The notes under the pieces are model-generated. The model did not search any database, had not been told where the DNA came from, and saw only the letters and a program-made list of their open reading frames with translations. A stretch of 64,000 nucleotides of DNA from Actinotignum urinale DSM 15805 (GTDB taxonomy: Bacteria > Actinomycetota > Actinomycetes > Actinomycetales > Actinomycetaceae), in NCBI RefSeq assembly GCF_000420445.1, contig NZ_ATUY01000004.1, forward strand, positions 62,001 to 126,000, written 5' to 3'. Positions 7,722 to 16,588 of the stretch are shown here, one piece after another; the stretch's first letter is position 1; each line of letters begins with the position of its first letter. The position numbers and the translations under genes were made by a program.

Positions 7722-8053
7722 TGGATGCCTATCAGGTCATCATTACGCCTGACGCAGAACATGATCTTACGGAACTTCGAGATTACATTTCCTACGTACT
7801 GCTTGTTCCCGACACGGCAAGAAGCTATCTGCAAACGCTCAGAGAAGCGATCGGAAAGCTTTCCTACCAAGCAGGAATCTTCGCACCCATTCCGGATGAG
7901 CCGTGGCATTCACGAGGTATTCGGAAAACAAGTGCTAAGAACTTTTACATCTATTACCGCATCGAGGAGAATGCGAAGCGTGTCTACGTTCTTAACGTCA
8001 TCTATGCCAGAAGAGATCAACTCAATATGATCAAGCGAATGAAAACAGAATAA
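7721..8053 (+). CDS. RelE/ParE-superfamily toxin
   Basis: 110 residues. GTG start, overlapping the antitoxin stop, with GGAGG upstream. The fold pattern is clear: VIITPDAEHDLTELRDYI at the N-terminus, RSYLQTLREAIGKL helix, then FYIYYRIEENAKRVYVLNVIYARRDQ, the strand pair ending in the YARRD motif of the RelE/ParE superfamily. RelE-like members cleave mRNA on the ribosome and ParE-like ones poison gyrase; the sequence alone does not separate the two with certainty. A terminator follows within 11 bp. Confidence 0.85.
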   Translation: MDAYQVIITPDAEHDLTELRDYISYVLLVPDTARSYLQTLREAIGKLSYQAGIFAPIPDEPWHSRGIRKTSAKNFYIYYRIEENAKRVYVLNVIYARRDQLNMIKRMKTE

Positions 8054-8063
8054 CGAGTTGGAA

Positions 8064-8089
8064 AGTCACTCCTTCCGGGGTGGCTTTTT
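8064..8089 (+). terminator. Rho-independent terminator of the toxin-antitoxin operon
   Basis: A 9-bp stem (AGTCACTCC / GGGGTGGCT, with G-T pairs) and loop TTCC, followed by TTTTT. It overlaps the last codons of the convergent HNH gene. Confidence 0.8.
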
Positions 8090-8464
8090 GTTATGCCAGC
8101 GATCTCCCATAAGTGCCGTGATTCTCGAATGGCACTCATGACAAAGCGCTTCAAGGTTGTCTTCCTTGTGCGTTCCGCCCCAAGAGAGTGGAGTGCGGTG
8201 ATGCACCTCTGTTGCTTTGGTGTAACGTCCTTCTTTCAGGCATTCCTCACATAAAGGATGCGCCGCAATGTAGCGGTCCCGGATTCTTTTCCAAGCATGA
8301 CCGTATTTTCTCTTGGTGTTTTTGTCGCGGTTATATTTTTCGTAGTCACGGTTATATTTCTTTTCGTGTTCTTCGCAGAACCGGCCGTCCGTGAGATTCG
8401 GACACCCGGGATAAGAACACGGCTTTTTTGGTTTTCTTGGCAATCCGCACCTCCTTTTTGGCAT
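8066..8464 (-). CDS. HNH endonuclease (packaging-associated)
   Basis: Up to 132 residues. A first Cys cluster (CSYPGCPNL; RFCEEH) is followed by the HNH core CEECLKEG, TEVHHRTPL, DNLEALCHECHSRI with zinc-binding cysteines. HNH proteins next to terS assist terminase in many long-tailed phages. The ATG at 8464 sits immediately after a terminator T-run. A TTG at residue 8 has a perfect AGGAGG six bases upstream and may be the true start (end about 8443). Confidence 0.85.
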   Translation of the reverse strand: MPKRRCGLPRKPKKPCSYPGCPNLTDGRFCEEHEKKYNRDYEKYNRDKNTKRKYGHAWKRIRDRYIAAHPLCEECLKEGRYTKATEVHHRTPLSWGGTHKEDNLEALCHECHSRITALMGDRWHNKKPPRKE

Positions 8465-8465
8465 G

Positions 8466-8502
8466 AAAAAAGCTCCTCGGGGATTTCTCCCTTTGGAGCT
8501 TT
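8466..8502 (-). terminator. Terminator between RinA-like and HNH genes
   Basis: Minus strand: an 8-bp outer stem AAAGCTCC / GGAGCTTT with an inner GGGA/TCCC stem, followed by a T-run. It separates the regulator gene (8581-9015) from the packaging genes, so late genes may start transcription from a separate site or need antitermination. Confidence 0.65.
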
Positions 8503-8516
8503 CGTTTTATATTTTT

Positions 8517-8541
8517 CCTGACTATATATTACCACGTCAGG
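8517..8541. promoter_or_regulatory. Inverted repeat around an AT-rich core
   Basis: CCTGAC and GTCAGG flank 13 bp including TATATAT. It lies between the RinA-like gene and the HNH/terS block and could be an operator or activator site for the late genes. Inferred only from symmetry and position. Confidence 0.35.
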
Positions 8542-8580
8542 GCATGTGGCATGTTGTTGCAAAGTGTTGTAAAACGTGCA

Positions 8581-9015
8581 TTATTCCAGCTCAATCGGAC
8601 ATTTGGGCATCTTAAAGTGCTGCAGGGCACGTCCATGCCATCTCCAGACTGTTGTGCGGTCAGCATGCAGTGTTTCGCCGATTGCTTCCCATGTCATACC
8701 ATCCATGTAGCGGTACTGAAGCACGAGTCTCTCGTCGATATTTTTCACCGTTGCAATCGCATCTTTGATCTGTTCTTTAAGGTCATAAAGTATCGACAGC
8801 TCATCAGCAATGCGTTCTTCGATCTCCCACGCTTTTTCCAGCACGCGGATAAATGGTGCATCGATAGAACGAGTGGTTTGAATGGGATCCTCCCGGTAGC
8901 GAAGTCCTGAGACGCTTTCGGACATCTCCCGCAGATTTTTGACTTCCTCAATGGTTGCATTAATTCTCTGGTCAAGGCGGTAGGCTTGGCGCAGATACTC
9001 TTTTGGTGTCAGCAT
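8581..9015 (-). CDS. RinA/DUF1492-like phage transcriptional regulator
   Basis: 144 residues. The N-terminal half is helical (LTPKEYLRQAYRLDQRINATIEEV, then a second long helix). Residues about 100-135 form a sigma-region-4-like helix-turn-helix (LVLQYRYMDGMTWEAIGETLHADRTTVWRWHGRAL). Proteins of this architecture sit upstream of terS and control late packaging genes in Firmicutes phages. The ATG follows GGAGGAATAAAA. It is the last gene before the terminator at 8466-8502, which makes a role at the late promoter plausible. Confidence 0.8.
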   Translation of the reverse strand: MLTPKEYLRQAYRLDQRINATIEEVKNLREMSESVSGLRYREDPIQTTRSIDAPFIRVLEKAWEIEERIADELSILYDLKEQIKDAIATVKNIDERLVLQYRYMDGMTWEAIGETLHADRTTVWRWHGRALQHFKMPKCPIELE

Positions 9016-9086
9016 TTTTATTCCTCCGTGAAAACAAGTGATGGTTTCCCTCGGATTGACGGAGGTTGACTCTGATTGTCTTAGAT

Positions 9087-10457
9087 TTACTTGGATTGTC
9101 CTAAGGTTGCCTTGACCGCATCAATTAAGGCTGCCTGCGTTTTGTCTTTGTTTTTCAGTACCGTGAGGATATGTTCATCAATGGTGTTCTTACATACGAT
9201 ATGAGAAATCACTACGGTGGCAGATGTTTGCCCTTGCCGCCAGAGCCTTGCGTTGGTTTGACTGTATTGTTCCAAGCTCCAAGGAAGCGAAAACCATACA
9301 AGCGTTGAGCCGCCGGCTTGAAGGTTAAGCCCGTGTCCTGCTGATGCGGGGTGAATCAGCCCGACAGCGACCTTGCCTTCATTCCATGCTTGGATGGAGT
9401 CTGCCTTATCGAGCTTTCGGTAGTTCACCTTGAGCTTCTTGAGCCTATCTTCGATACGCGTTAGGTCGTGCTTGAAGTTATAGGCGACAAGAAGTGGCTT
9501 GCCGTTTGCCGCTTCAACCATGTCTTCCAAAACGTCGAGCTTATGATCATGGAGATGAACGACTTTCCCATCATCGGCATAGATCGCACCGTTTGCCATC
9601 TGAGTAAGCTTTCCGGTGAGAACGGCGGCATTGGAGGCCGTGATTTCATCTTCTTTGACTGACAGCACCAGTTCCTTTTTCAGCTTCTCATAGTCAGCGT
9701 ATTCACAGTCGGTCATTTCGACTTCGTGCGTGACGCTGATAAGCTCGGGCATCTTCAGGAAGTCTTTTGCCTTCATGGAAATGGTGATATCTGATATTGC
9801 TCGATAGATGGCCGCCTCTGCTTCCGGCTTTGGCTTGTAGGAAAAGATGACCTGCCCGTTTCGAGCGTCCGGGACAAAGTAACGCTCCCGGTAGTGAGAG
9901 ATGAAGCGTCCGAGCCGTTTTCCCATATCGAGGAGCTTGAACTCCGCCCAAAGATCCATGAGCCCGTTTGCCGCAGGCGTACCTGTAAGTCCCACGATGC
10001 GTTTTATCTTGGGACGAACTTTCATGAGAGCCTTGAAGCGTTTGGCCTTATGATTCTTGAAAGAAGAGAGTTCATCGACCACAACCGTGTCAAAGGAAAA
10101 AGGAAGTCCTGATTCTTCAATGAGCCAGGAGAGGTTCTCCCGGTTGATGATGGTGATGTCTGCGCCCTGAAGGAGCGCGGCTTTTCTCTCTGTTAGCGTT
10201 CCGACGGCGACCGCATAAGTCAGCATGGAGAGGTGATCCCATTTCTTGATCTCGGATGGCCACGTTTCTCTTGCGACTCGAAGTGGGGCTACGATTAAAA
10301 TGCGGTGAGCTTCAAAGCGATCAAAGAGAAGGTCAAGTATGGCACTAAGGCTGATGACCGTCTTGCCTAAGCCCATATCCAAGAGGACTGCAGAAACATC
10401 GTGCTCTTCGATATAGCGGGTGGCGTATTTCTGGTAGTCGTGGGCTATGAACTTCAT
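9087..10457 (-). CDS. SNF2-type DEAD/DEAH helicase
   Basis: 456 residues. Superfamily 2 helicase with Walker A LLDMGLGKT (about 26-34), motif Ia LIVAPLRVARETW, a Walker B-type VVVDELSSFKNH, motif III GLTGTPAANG, and the C-terminal motif VI QTNARLWRQGQ typical of SNF2-like proteins. Phage members of this type act in replication or recombination. The ATG follows GGAGGTGATGCCAC and overlaps the stop of the VRR-NUC gene, so nuclease and helicase are coupled and probably work together. Confidence 0.9.
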   Translation of the reverse strand: MKFIAHDYQKYATRYIEEHDVSAVLLDMGLGKTVISLSAILDLLFDRFEAHRILIVAPLRVARETWPSEIKKWDHLSMLTYAVAVGTLTERKAALLQGADITIINRENLSWLIEESGLPFSFDTVVVDELSSFKNHKAKRFKALMKVRPKIKRIVGLTGTPAANGLMDLWAEFKLLDMGKRLGRFISHYRERYFVPDARNGQVIFSYKPKPEAEAAIYRAISDITISMKAKDFLKMPELISVTHEVEMTDCEYADYEKLKKELVLSVKEDEITASNAAVLTGKLTQMANGAIYADDGKVVHLHDHKLDVLEDMVEAANGKPLLVAYNFKHDLTRIEDRLKKLKVNYRKLDKADSIQAWNEGKVAVGLIHPASAGHGLNLQAGGSTLVWFSLPWSLEQYSQTNARLWRQGQTSATVVISHIVCKNTIDEHILTVLKNKDKTQAALIDAVKATLGQSK

Positions 10458-10741
10458 GTGGCATCACCTCCAATCTTTGTGAGTATTTCTTCGATCTGCT
10501 CTTGGTCGCCCAAGACGAAAACCAGAAAGCCTAAATCCCTTAGTTGTCTGTGCCGTACCAGCTGGAGCGGTCTTGGCTTTTTGCCGGGAGCTTTTACCTC
10601 GACAAAACCGATATGGCCGTTAGGTAAAAGCACGAGCCGATCCGGCATGCCGTCAAAGCCGGGACAAACAAGTTTTAAACACAATCCACCTTTGGATTTA
10701 GCGGCTTTGACAAGTTTTTGTTCGATTGATTTTTCATTCAT
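10454..10741 (-). CDS. VRR-NUC domain nuclease
   Basis: 95 residues from MNEKSIEQKL. The ATG has GGAG 6 nt upstream; longer in-frame starts exist but are not needed for the domain. The PD-(D/E)XK core is visible as GMPDRLVLLPNGHIGFVEVKAPGK (PD...ExK) followed by PLQLVRHRQLRDLG, the standalone VRR-NUC signature. Such small phage nucleases cleave branched DNA, often with a partner helicase, and here the helicase is the next gene. The 260 bp before the gene (10742-11003) show no other convincing gene. Confidence 0.85.
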   Translation of the reverse strand: MNEKSIEQKLVKAAKSKGGLCLKLVCPGFDGMPDRLVLLPNGHIGFVEVKAPGKKPRPLQLVRHRQLRDLGFLVFVLGDQEQIEEILTKIGGDAT

Positions 10742-11003
10742 CACTTTCTCCGTTTCGTTAAACACGTAAGCCGTCAGGCGATAAATCTGATATTTCAAGG
10801 CAAGGAGCAATTTTTCCTGCTGCTTCATCAGGGATGGGTATGGAGGGCGATGGAGGCCACGTAACATATCTATATTTTTCAAAATCATCACTACATATAG
10901 ATGAGTTGATTTTTATTTATGCGATAGATATAAATGGCTTCCATTGCCTTCCATAAAACCACGAAACTTATTGATATAACTGGGTTTTCTCGTGTTTTTG
11001 AAT

Positions 11004-13208
11004 TTAGAATCGTCCTCCATTAAGAACACCGTTTTGTTTCAGGTGAAGCCCTATCCATATGTTGCCTTCAGCGGTTTTTTGCCAAGTAAAACCTTGTGCT
11101 ATCAGAACTCGCTTAAAATCAGCAGAGCTTCTTTTGTATTCACCGATCTCATCACAGTGCTCACGGTACTTCTCATAAAGCTCACCCGCTTTTTGGGTAG
11201 CTGTTTTTTCTTCCTCACAGCAATCACTTAAGAAATGGCTGATCCAGTCGTTTTCTTCACGGTAAGCATTCATGGCATCTTTGACGCATTTTGGTGGGAC
11301 AAGTTTGTAGTCGGCATCAATGTATTTCTTTGCTCCCGCAATCATCCACGAGAGGATTGCCCCGCCGCATTGCTCGGACAGCACCTTGGCATAGTTCTTA
11401 ATTTCTCCCTTGGCACCCCTGAAATTTGCCTTTAGAGGAATAACGATCAGGCGGTCCCAGGTGCCTTTGTCGATGGTCCCAACTTTGGGCAGATGGTTGG
11501 TATAAAGCACCGTCGTATGTGTCGGGATAAAGTTAAAAGGTGCTTCAAATTTTTTCTCAGCATGGATGGGATCTGTGCTGGAGAGATTTTTCAAAGAGCC
11601 TGAGTCGAGCCTTTTCCCTTCGGGTAGCTCGGCTGCGAGAATAAGCCTCTTGTTGTGTGTCTCGGCAAGCTCCGCACCTTTGTTCTTGGTCGGCTTTACG
11701 GTTAACAGCTCGGCGGAGATGGTACCGGCGTAGTCTCCTAAAACATAGAACTTGGCGTTATTGAAGGTGGATTTACCGTTTCCGCCCTCACCGTACTGGA
11801 TCACAAGATTCTCATTTAAGACTTCTCCGATGCACTCTACACCGGATTCCAGCTGCAGGTAATCTTCGAGAGCCTTGTCTTTGCAGGTGAAGTCACGAAG
11901 GAACCGGAGCCATTCGTCCATACCTTTGTCATTTGGTGACACAGCACAAATTTTGGTGCAGTAGTCCTTCGGATCATGCGTCCGCAGTTTTCCTGTGCGA
12001 AGATCCACTGTCCCGTCCGGTGTATTTAAGAGAAAACCGTCTTGATCAAGCCTTTTCACATCGACTTGCACCATCGGTTTCAGCTCAGTGATAGTTGCCT
12101 TGATGTTGGAAGATTTCCGGCGGCTTAAGACAAACTTGTAGAAGGCTTCCGCTTTTTCCTGTGTTTCATCACTTTCCGCTTCATTCATCATTTTCCACGC
12201 AAGGCAGAGCTGCTTATGGGTAAATCCCTGCAGCGCTTTCTGCACTAAGAGGTCATCGTCTTTCCAGACCTTTCCCGTGAAATAATAGAGACCGAGACCT
12301 TTGACATAGATGACCTTGTCAGTAGCCGCTTCGAGAAAGGCTTTTGCCTGTCCGACATCAGTAAAGTCAGACGGGATGAGACTTTCTTCGAATTCCATGC
12401 TGTTGTATTCGGCAGGCGAGATATAGTTTTTATCCGCTTTGATGGTGCTGTTGTAAAAACCGACTGCGCTGTTCCAGATGCTGGCGAGCTCTTCTTCGGA
12501 AAGGGGCGGTGTGCATTTTTTTGCTTCCTCAAGATAGGCTTCATGCGCTTTATTGTCATCGGTGCCATATTTCTTGAGCACAAGTCCTGCAAAATGGGAC
12601 ATGGTAGTGTTTCGCGCGCCTTCTGTGATTTTGGCATTGGCACGGCTCATAAATTCATCAATGCAAAAAGTACCATCGAAATATTCAACCTGTGGATTCT
12701 CAACACCGAAGAAGAAACGTGCTGCATCGAGAGCACCATCATCGAAGGCGGGAAACCTTGCCCGCACTTTTTTCTTAAGGCGGTTATATAGCTTCGCATC
12801 GCTTATGGAAGTTTTCAGAGGAAAGTAGATGTGAAACTTGGGACGCGCGGCTTTGCCGTCCTTTTCCTTCATGTTATTTCGAGAATAAACCACAAAAAAG
12901 CGCACGTCAGGATAAGCCGCTTGAACATCTTTCGGGGTTTTCCACTCAGCAGGCGGAATATCTGAAGCTAATGGATCGGAAGATACGTTGTCACAGTCCA
13001 GCGGCAGACAGTCGGATTCCTGAAAGGTTTTATTGCTCCGGTAACCTTTGATGAGCTTCTTGCGCTGGTTATAGCCATCCTTGTAAATCGCACAGACGTG
13101 ATCAAAGGCAGCGACATTTTTCAGGTCGTCTGCCGTTTTGATCTCTGCAATAAAGGGATAGCTTGTATTTGTTTTCTTGCCGCGAACATTCGAATAGCTG
13201 ATTCTCAT
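11004..13208 (-). CDS. D5/P4-type primase-helicase
   Basis: 734 residues. The N-terminal third (about 1-230) is a primase-polymerase-like region (LPLDCDN acidic motif near 70; FHIYFPL). The C-terminal part is a superfamily 3 helicase with Walker A GEGGNGKSTF, the D5-type KNKGAELAETHNKRLILAAELPEG, and a sensor-like TVLYTNHLPKV. It initiates and unwinds at the phage origin. The ATG follows GGAGGTTGAAGA and overlaps the stop of the upstream DUF4406-like gene. Confidence 0.9.
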   Translation of the reverse strand: MRISYSNVRGKKTNTSYPFIAEIKTADDLKNVAAFDHVCAIYKDGYNQRKKLIKGYRSNKTFQESDCLPLDCDNVSSDPLASDIPPAEWKTPKDVQAAYPDVRFFVVYSRNNMKEKDGKAARPKFHIYFPLKTSISDAKLYNRLKKKVRARFPAFDDGALDAARFFFGVENPQVEYFDGTFCIDEFMSRANAKITEGARNTTMSHFAGLVLKKYGTDDNKAHEAYLEEAKKCTPPLSEEELASIWNSAVGFYNSTIKADKNYISPAEYNSMEFEESLIPSDFTDVGQAKAFLEAATDKVIYVKGLGLYYFTGKVWKDDDLLVQKALQGFTHKQLCLAWKMMNEAESDETQEKAEAFYKFVLSRRKSSNIKATITELKPMVQVDVKRLDQDGFLLNTPDGTVDLRTGKLRTHDPKDYCTKICAVSPNDKGMDEWLRFLRDFTCKDKALEDYLQLESGVECIGEVLNENLVIQYGEGGNGKSTFNNAKFYVLGDYAGTISAELLTVKPTKNKGAELAETHNKRLILAAELPEGKRLDSGSLKNLSSTDPIHAEKKFEAPFNFIPTHTTVLYTNHLPKVGTIDKGTWDRLIVIPLKANFRGAKGEIKNYAKVLSEQCGGAILSWMIAGAKKYIDADYKLVPPKCVKDAMNAYREENDWISHFLSDCCEEEKTATQKAGELYEKYREHCDEIGEYKRSSADFKRVLIAQGFTWQKTAEGNIWIGLHLKQNGVLNGGRF

Positions 13209-13606
13209 TCTTCAACCTCCTTCAAGTCCTCGGTGAAATAGCGAACGTTTCGCCTGTGGTATTTGGCATATCCGATCTCTTTGGTCATACCGAGAGAGGG
13301 TTTTCCAAATGCCCAAAGCTCGGTGCATTTGTCGATCAGGATTTGTCCGAAGAAAAGCGCCAGCTCACGTTCGCTTTTCTCATCCATGAACTGCGGATAC
13401 ATGAGATGGGGCACGATTGGGATAAAGCCTTGATCAACGGCAAAGCGGGCATAGCGCTTGGCGGCTTCGGTGTTTTTCTCAACATCTCCAGCATAAGGAG
13501 AGGCGATATAGACAAGCGGCATATAAGGATAGCGATGCGTCTTAAAGATTGCTTCATAGGCGGTCGGATCCGCGTAGCCTTCTGCGTTTTGATATAGGTT
13601 TTCCAT
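13205..13606 (-). CDS. DUF4406/DUF7768-like (nucleoside deoxyribosyltransferase-like) protein
   Basis: 133 residues from MENLYQNAEGY, with AAGGAGG upstream. The core VYIASPYAGDVEKNTEAAKRY, then VPHLMYPQFMD and CTELWAFG, matches small proteins related in fold to nucleoside 2-deoxyribosyltransferases. The catalytic glutamate of that family is not clearly identifiable, so enzyme activity is unproven. It sits between the Rha gene and the primase in one coupled block. Confidence 0.7.
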   Translation of the reverse strand: MENLYQNAEGYADPTAYEAIFKTHRYPYMPLVYIASPYAGDVEKNTEAAKRYARFAVDQGFIPIVPHLMYPQFMDEKSERELALFFGQILIDKCTELWAFGKPSLGMTKEIGYAKYHRRNVRYFTEDLKEVEE

Positions 13607-14277
13607 CAGCGCACCTCCTTGATTTGTAGTTTCATGGCATACCATTCGAGGTAGCGTTTTCGTTGCTGAAAATCAGGGACGGCAACAAGCAGTCCGACAT
13701 CGACTTTTTGCAAAATGTTGAGCATGGAGATTTCATCTTGCGAAAGATACGGACGTATGGATGTTCCTTTATCGATGCCGTGTACTTCTCGGTAATGCTT
13801 GGCATCCATGCCAAGCACGATGCGGTTAAGCATATTGCATTCGTTCGAGTAGTGATATGGTTTCGGGTTGTCATGGAGAAGCTGGATGTTTTCCGTCAGC
13901 AGTGGGAACTCCTGTCTTGCCGATACCAGCGTTTTGATGAAGGTTTCCATTTCGTTGAAACGCTTGATATAGAGTTCTTTGAACCGCATTGCCTTTTTGC
14001 CGGTGTATCCCATTGCCAACATGGTGAAACCATCACGAGTTAAGTAGTAACAGGGCAGTTTTCGTCCGGTATTGTCCTTATAACTACTGAGCTCAAAATT
14101 GAGCTTAACAAATTGTTCACTCAATCCAGATTTGGATTCAGTGAGTTTTTGAATGTCGCGCAGGATATGGAAGTGTTCTTTCTCGAAAAATTGCGCAATT
14201 GCTCTTGAATCGACACGAGCTGTGTCATGGTTGTCTGCGAATACTCCGTATTCGTCTTTTGGAATTAGTTCTTGCAT
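13606..14277 (-). CDS. rha: Rha family phage regulatory protein
   Basis: 223 residues. The N-terminal Rha domain (about 15-115) shows RVDSRAIAQFFEKEHFHILRDI, LPCYYLTRDGFTMLAMGYTGKKAMRFKELYIKRFNEME, the hallmark of pRha-type regulators, which in lambdoid phages affect growth in hosts lacking IHF. The C-terminal 100 residues resemble antirepressor tails (NMLNRIVLGMDAKHYREVHG). ATG after CGGAGG. The long structured gap upstream (14278-14546) contains two perfect palindromes that could be its control region. Confidence 0.85.
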   Translation of the reverse strand: MQELIPKDEYGVFADNHDTARVDSRAIAQFFEKEHFHILRDIQKLTESKSGLSEQFVKLNFELSSYKDNTGRKLPCYYLTRDGFTMLAMGYTGKKAMRFKELYIKRFNEMETFIKTLVSARQEFPLLTENIQLLHDNPKPYHYSNECNMLNRIVLGMDAKHYREVHGIDKGTSIRPYLSQDEISMLNILQKVDVGLLVAVPDFQQRKRYLEWYAMKLQIKEVR

Positions 14278-14444
14278 TAAAAACCTCCGTTTCTACAGAT
14301 GGAGGGAGCACCATTGCTGCCCTCATCACTTCCTGAAGAAACGGAGATGGTTTGGACGAACTTTTTAGAGAAAATAAAAAACATGCCACTGCTCAGATTG
14401 CTAAAACCGCAAAAGGAGGTAGCGAAAAGTGACACCCTTGAAAA

Positions 14445-14504
14445 CTCAATAACAAAGTGTTATTGAGCAGCATCGCTCTCATAGAGTGAACGAAACGTTC
14501 ACTC
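14445..14504. repeat. Two adjacent perfect palindromes
   Basis: 14445-14467: arms CTCAATAACA / TGTTATTGAG around AAG. 14484-14504: arms GAGTGAACG / CGTTCACTC around AAA. Both have a 3-nt centre and lie in the noncoding gap between polA and rha, followed by a terminator hairpin. They are candidate operators or RNA hairpins. Confidence 0.6.
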
Positions 14505-14515
14505 CCTTAAAACAA

Positions 14516-14548
14516 TCTCGACTACCGTTTTGGTAGCCGAGACTTTTT
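14516..14548. terminator. Terminator hairpin downstream of phage DNA polymerase
   Basis: 11-bp arms (TCTCGACTACC / GGTAGCCGAGA, one mismatch) around TTTT-rich loop, with a T-run on the plus strand and a broken T-run on the minus strand. It marks the end of the polymerase transcript or of a short plus-strand RNA through the palindromes. Confidence 0.7.
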
Positions 14549-16520
14549 AATCTTTCTTGTAAAACTCGCACTCATAGCCGTCGGCTTTGAGCGGCAAGCC
14601 TTCAGCCCACGGCGGCGTGCGGCTCATCTGTTCACAGACTGCATCAAGGGACATACGAGGATCGGCTTCAATCACGACCTCATCATGGATATGCATAACA
14701 ATCGAGCAGTTATGAAGTGTCCGCATGGCATAGGCCAAGATGTCACGAGCAGTTGCCTGCACGATATTTTCCACGAACTTTGGACCGTAGGAGTCAATGC
14801 GATCCCATTTCTTTCCGGTGATGACACCCTCATAGGTGACGCAGGGAGATCCGAAGCGGTTCTCATCGAGCTTTGGTTTTACATAGGCTAAGGCCCTTCC
14901 GGAGGGCAGCATGATGAAGAGCATGCCGGAACGGCAGCGAAAGGTGAGACCGTGTGTCTTGGTGACTTTCTTATGGCGGACAGCTTCAAGGATGGCACGA
15001 TCCACGTCCCACCAGAATCTGACGATCTTCGGATTGGCAGATCGCCAAGCATCAACGATGGGTTTTAATTCTTCTTCGGAAAGTCCCATCTCAAGCGCGC
15101 CCATCGCTTTTAAGGCTCCGACCGAGCCGCCATAGCCACAGGCCAGTGTTGCTATTTTCCCTTTTTGGCGGAGTTCTCCATTGATACCGTGTTTAACGAC
15201 GGGTAACCCGAACATTCGCGATGCCGTCTCGCAGTAAAGGTCTTTTCCGGCTACAAAGGCATCGAGGGAATCTTGCTGCCCTGCGTACCAGGCGATAACC
15301 CTGGCTTCAATGGCTGAGTAGTCGGAAACGATGAACTTATGACCTTCCTTTGGAACAAAAGCGGTCCGTACCAGCTGGGATAAGGTGTCCGGTACATCTT
15401 CGTAGAGGAATTTAACAGCTTCAAAATCTCCTACTCTCACCAGCGCTCTGGCAGCGCCAAGATCCGGCAGGTGGTTTCTTGGCAGATTTTGCATCTGGAC
15501 AAGCCGCCCTGCCCAGCGGCCGGTTCGATTGGCGCCGTAGAACTGGAACATGCCACGAACTCTGCCGTCTTTACAGGCGGCATTTTGCATCGTCTGATAT
15601 TTCTTAACCGATGATTTGGCGAGCTGACTGCGAAGCACAAGAGCATCCCGCAGCTTAGGCGGTGCGGTTTGAATCAGTTCTGCGACTTGCTTTTTGCCGA
15701 GCGACTCCGTGGGCATACCGTTTTGGGCAAGCCAGTCTTTCATCTGAACGACCGAATTAGGGTTTTCCAGATTCGTGATGTTCTTCATTTTGGTGATGAG
15801 CTCATCCTTGGAGCGCCTGTCCATCTCAACGGCTGCGCTGGCCAAAGCAAGGTCGACTTTCACGCCGCGGTCGTTAATCTCCTGGTCAATGGCGTATTCG
15901 TCCCAGAGAAAATCCGGCACTGGGTAATTTTTGAGCCTCTCTTTTATGGAAAGTTCCACCTCGACATCGCGCTTGTTGTAGGCCTTGAAGGTTTTCCACT
16001 TGTCCGGTGCATCAGAGGAAAGATGTCGTTTTCCGGTTTGCCTGTCCGGCATGCAGAAATAGCGAATGAGGTCTTTACCTTCTTTCATCTTTTGATTTTG
16101 AAGGCCGAGTACTTTACCGACACCTTCCAGTGATAGAGGAAGACCCAAAGTTGCTGCCCAGACCATCGAACAGCGCCAAGAGGCGGGATTAAGAAATCTT
16201 GCCATCTCTGTTGAAAGCGGATGATGGTCATGAAAGGGATCAAGGCTCATGCCCATATCTGATAGATAGCGAGATAAACAAACTCTCTCAAAATTCGCGT
16301 TATATGCCCATTTAATAACGGTGTCGTCTGTCAATGCATCCAGAATGACGTTGGGGATTTGTTCGCCTTGTGCAAGGTCGATGACCTGAACTTCACCGCC
16401 ATCGATCGAGCAGCCGAAGAGCAGAATGTTAAAATCAGGCGCTTCGGCGTACTTATATACGCCTGCTTTGGCCAGTTCAACGGACGAAAATGACTCTATA
16501 TCAATGCTAAGTGTTTTCAA
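14547..16520 (-). CDS. polA: Phage family A DNA polymerase
   Basis: 657 residues. The N-terminal 3'-5' exonuclease domain begins TLSIDIESFSS (the DIE motif) and the C-terminal polymerase domain has motif A DYSAIEARVIAWYAGQQ, the O-helix region KIATLACGYGGSVGALKAMG and motif C HDEVVIE. I chose the TTG at 16520 because GGAGG precedes it by 7 nt and family members start there; an upstream ATG would run back through a terminator-like hairpin. It has no 5'-nuclease domain, which is usual for phage enzymes. Confidence 0.92.
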   Translation of the reverse strand: MKTLSIDIESFSSVELAKAGVYKYAEAPDFNILLFGCSIDGGEVQVIDLAQGEQIPNVILDALTDDTVIKWAYNANFERVCLSRYLSDMGMSLDPFHDHHPLSTEMARFLNPASWRCSMVWAATLGLPLSLEGVGKVLGLQNQKMKEGKDLIRYFCMPDRQTGKRHLSSDAPDKWKTFKAYNKRDVEVELSIKERLKNYPVPDFLWDEYAIDQEINDRGVKVDLALASAAVEMDRRSKDELITKMKNITNLENPNSVVQMKDWLAQNGMPTESLGKKQVAELIQTAPPKLRDALVLRSQLAKSSVKKYQTMQNAACKDGRVRGMFQFYGANRTGRWAGRLVQMQNLPRNHLPDLGAARALVRVGDFEAVKFLYEDVPDTLSQLVRTAFVPKEGHKFIVSDYSAIEARVIAWYAGQQDSLDAFVAGKDLYCETASRMFGLPVVKHGINGELRQKGKIATLACGYGGSVGALKAMGALEMGLSEEELKPIVDAWRSANPKIVRFWWDVDRAILEAVRHKKVTKTHGLTFRCRSGMLFIMLPSGRALAYVKPKLDENRFGSPCVTYEGVITGKKWDRIDSYGPKFVENIVQATARDILAYAMRTLHNCSIVMHIHDEVVIEADPRMSLDAVCEQMSRTPPWAEGLPLKADGYECEFYKKD

Positions 16521-16546
16521 AATTTCACCTCCTAAATAGGCAGAAA

Positions 16547-16570
16547 GGCAGACTGCATCTCCAGTCTGCC
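16547..16570 (-). terminator. Hairpin between small membrane protein and polA
   Basis: Perfect 9-bp arms GGCAGACTG / CAGTCTGCC around a 6-nt loop, with TTTCT following on the minus strand. A weak terminator or attenuator just upstream of the polA ribosome site. Confidence 0.5.
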
Positions 16571-16588
16571 TCTCCGCATCATTTGCTT

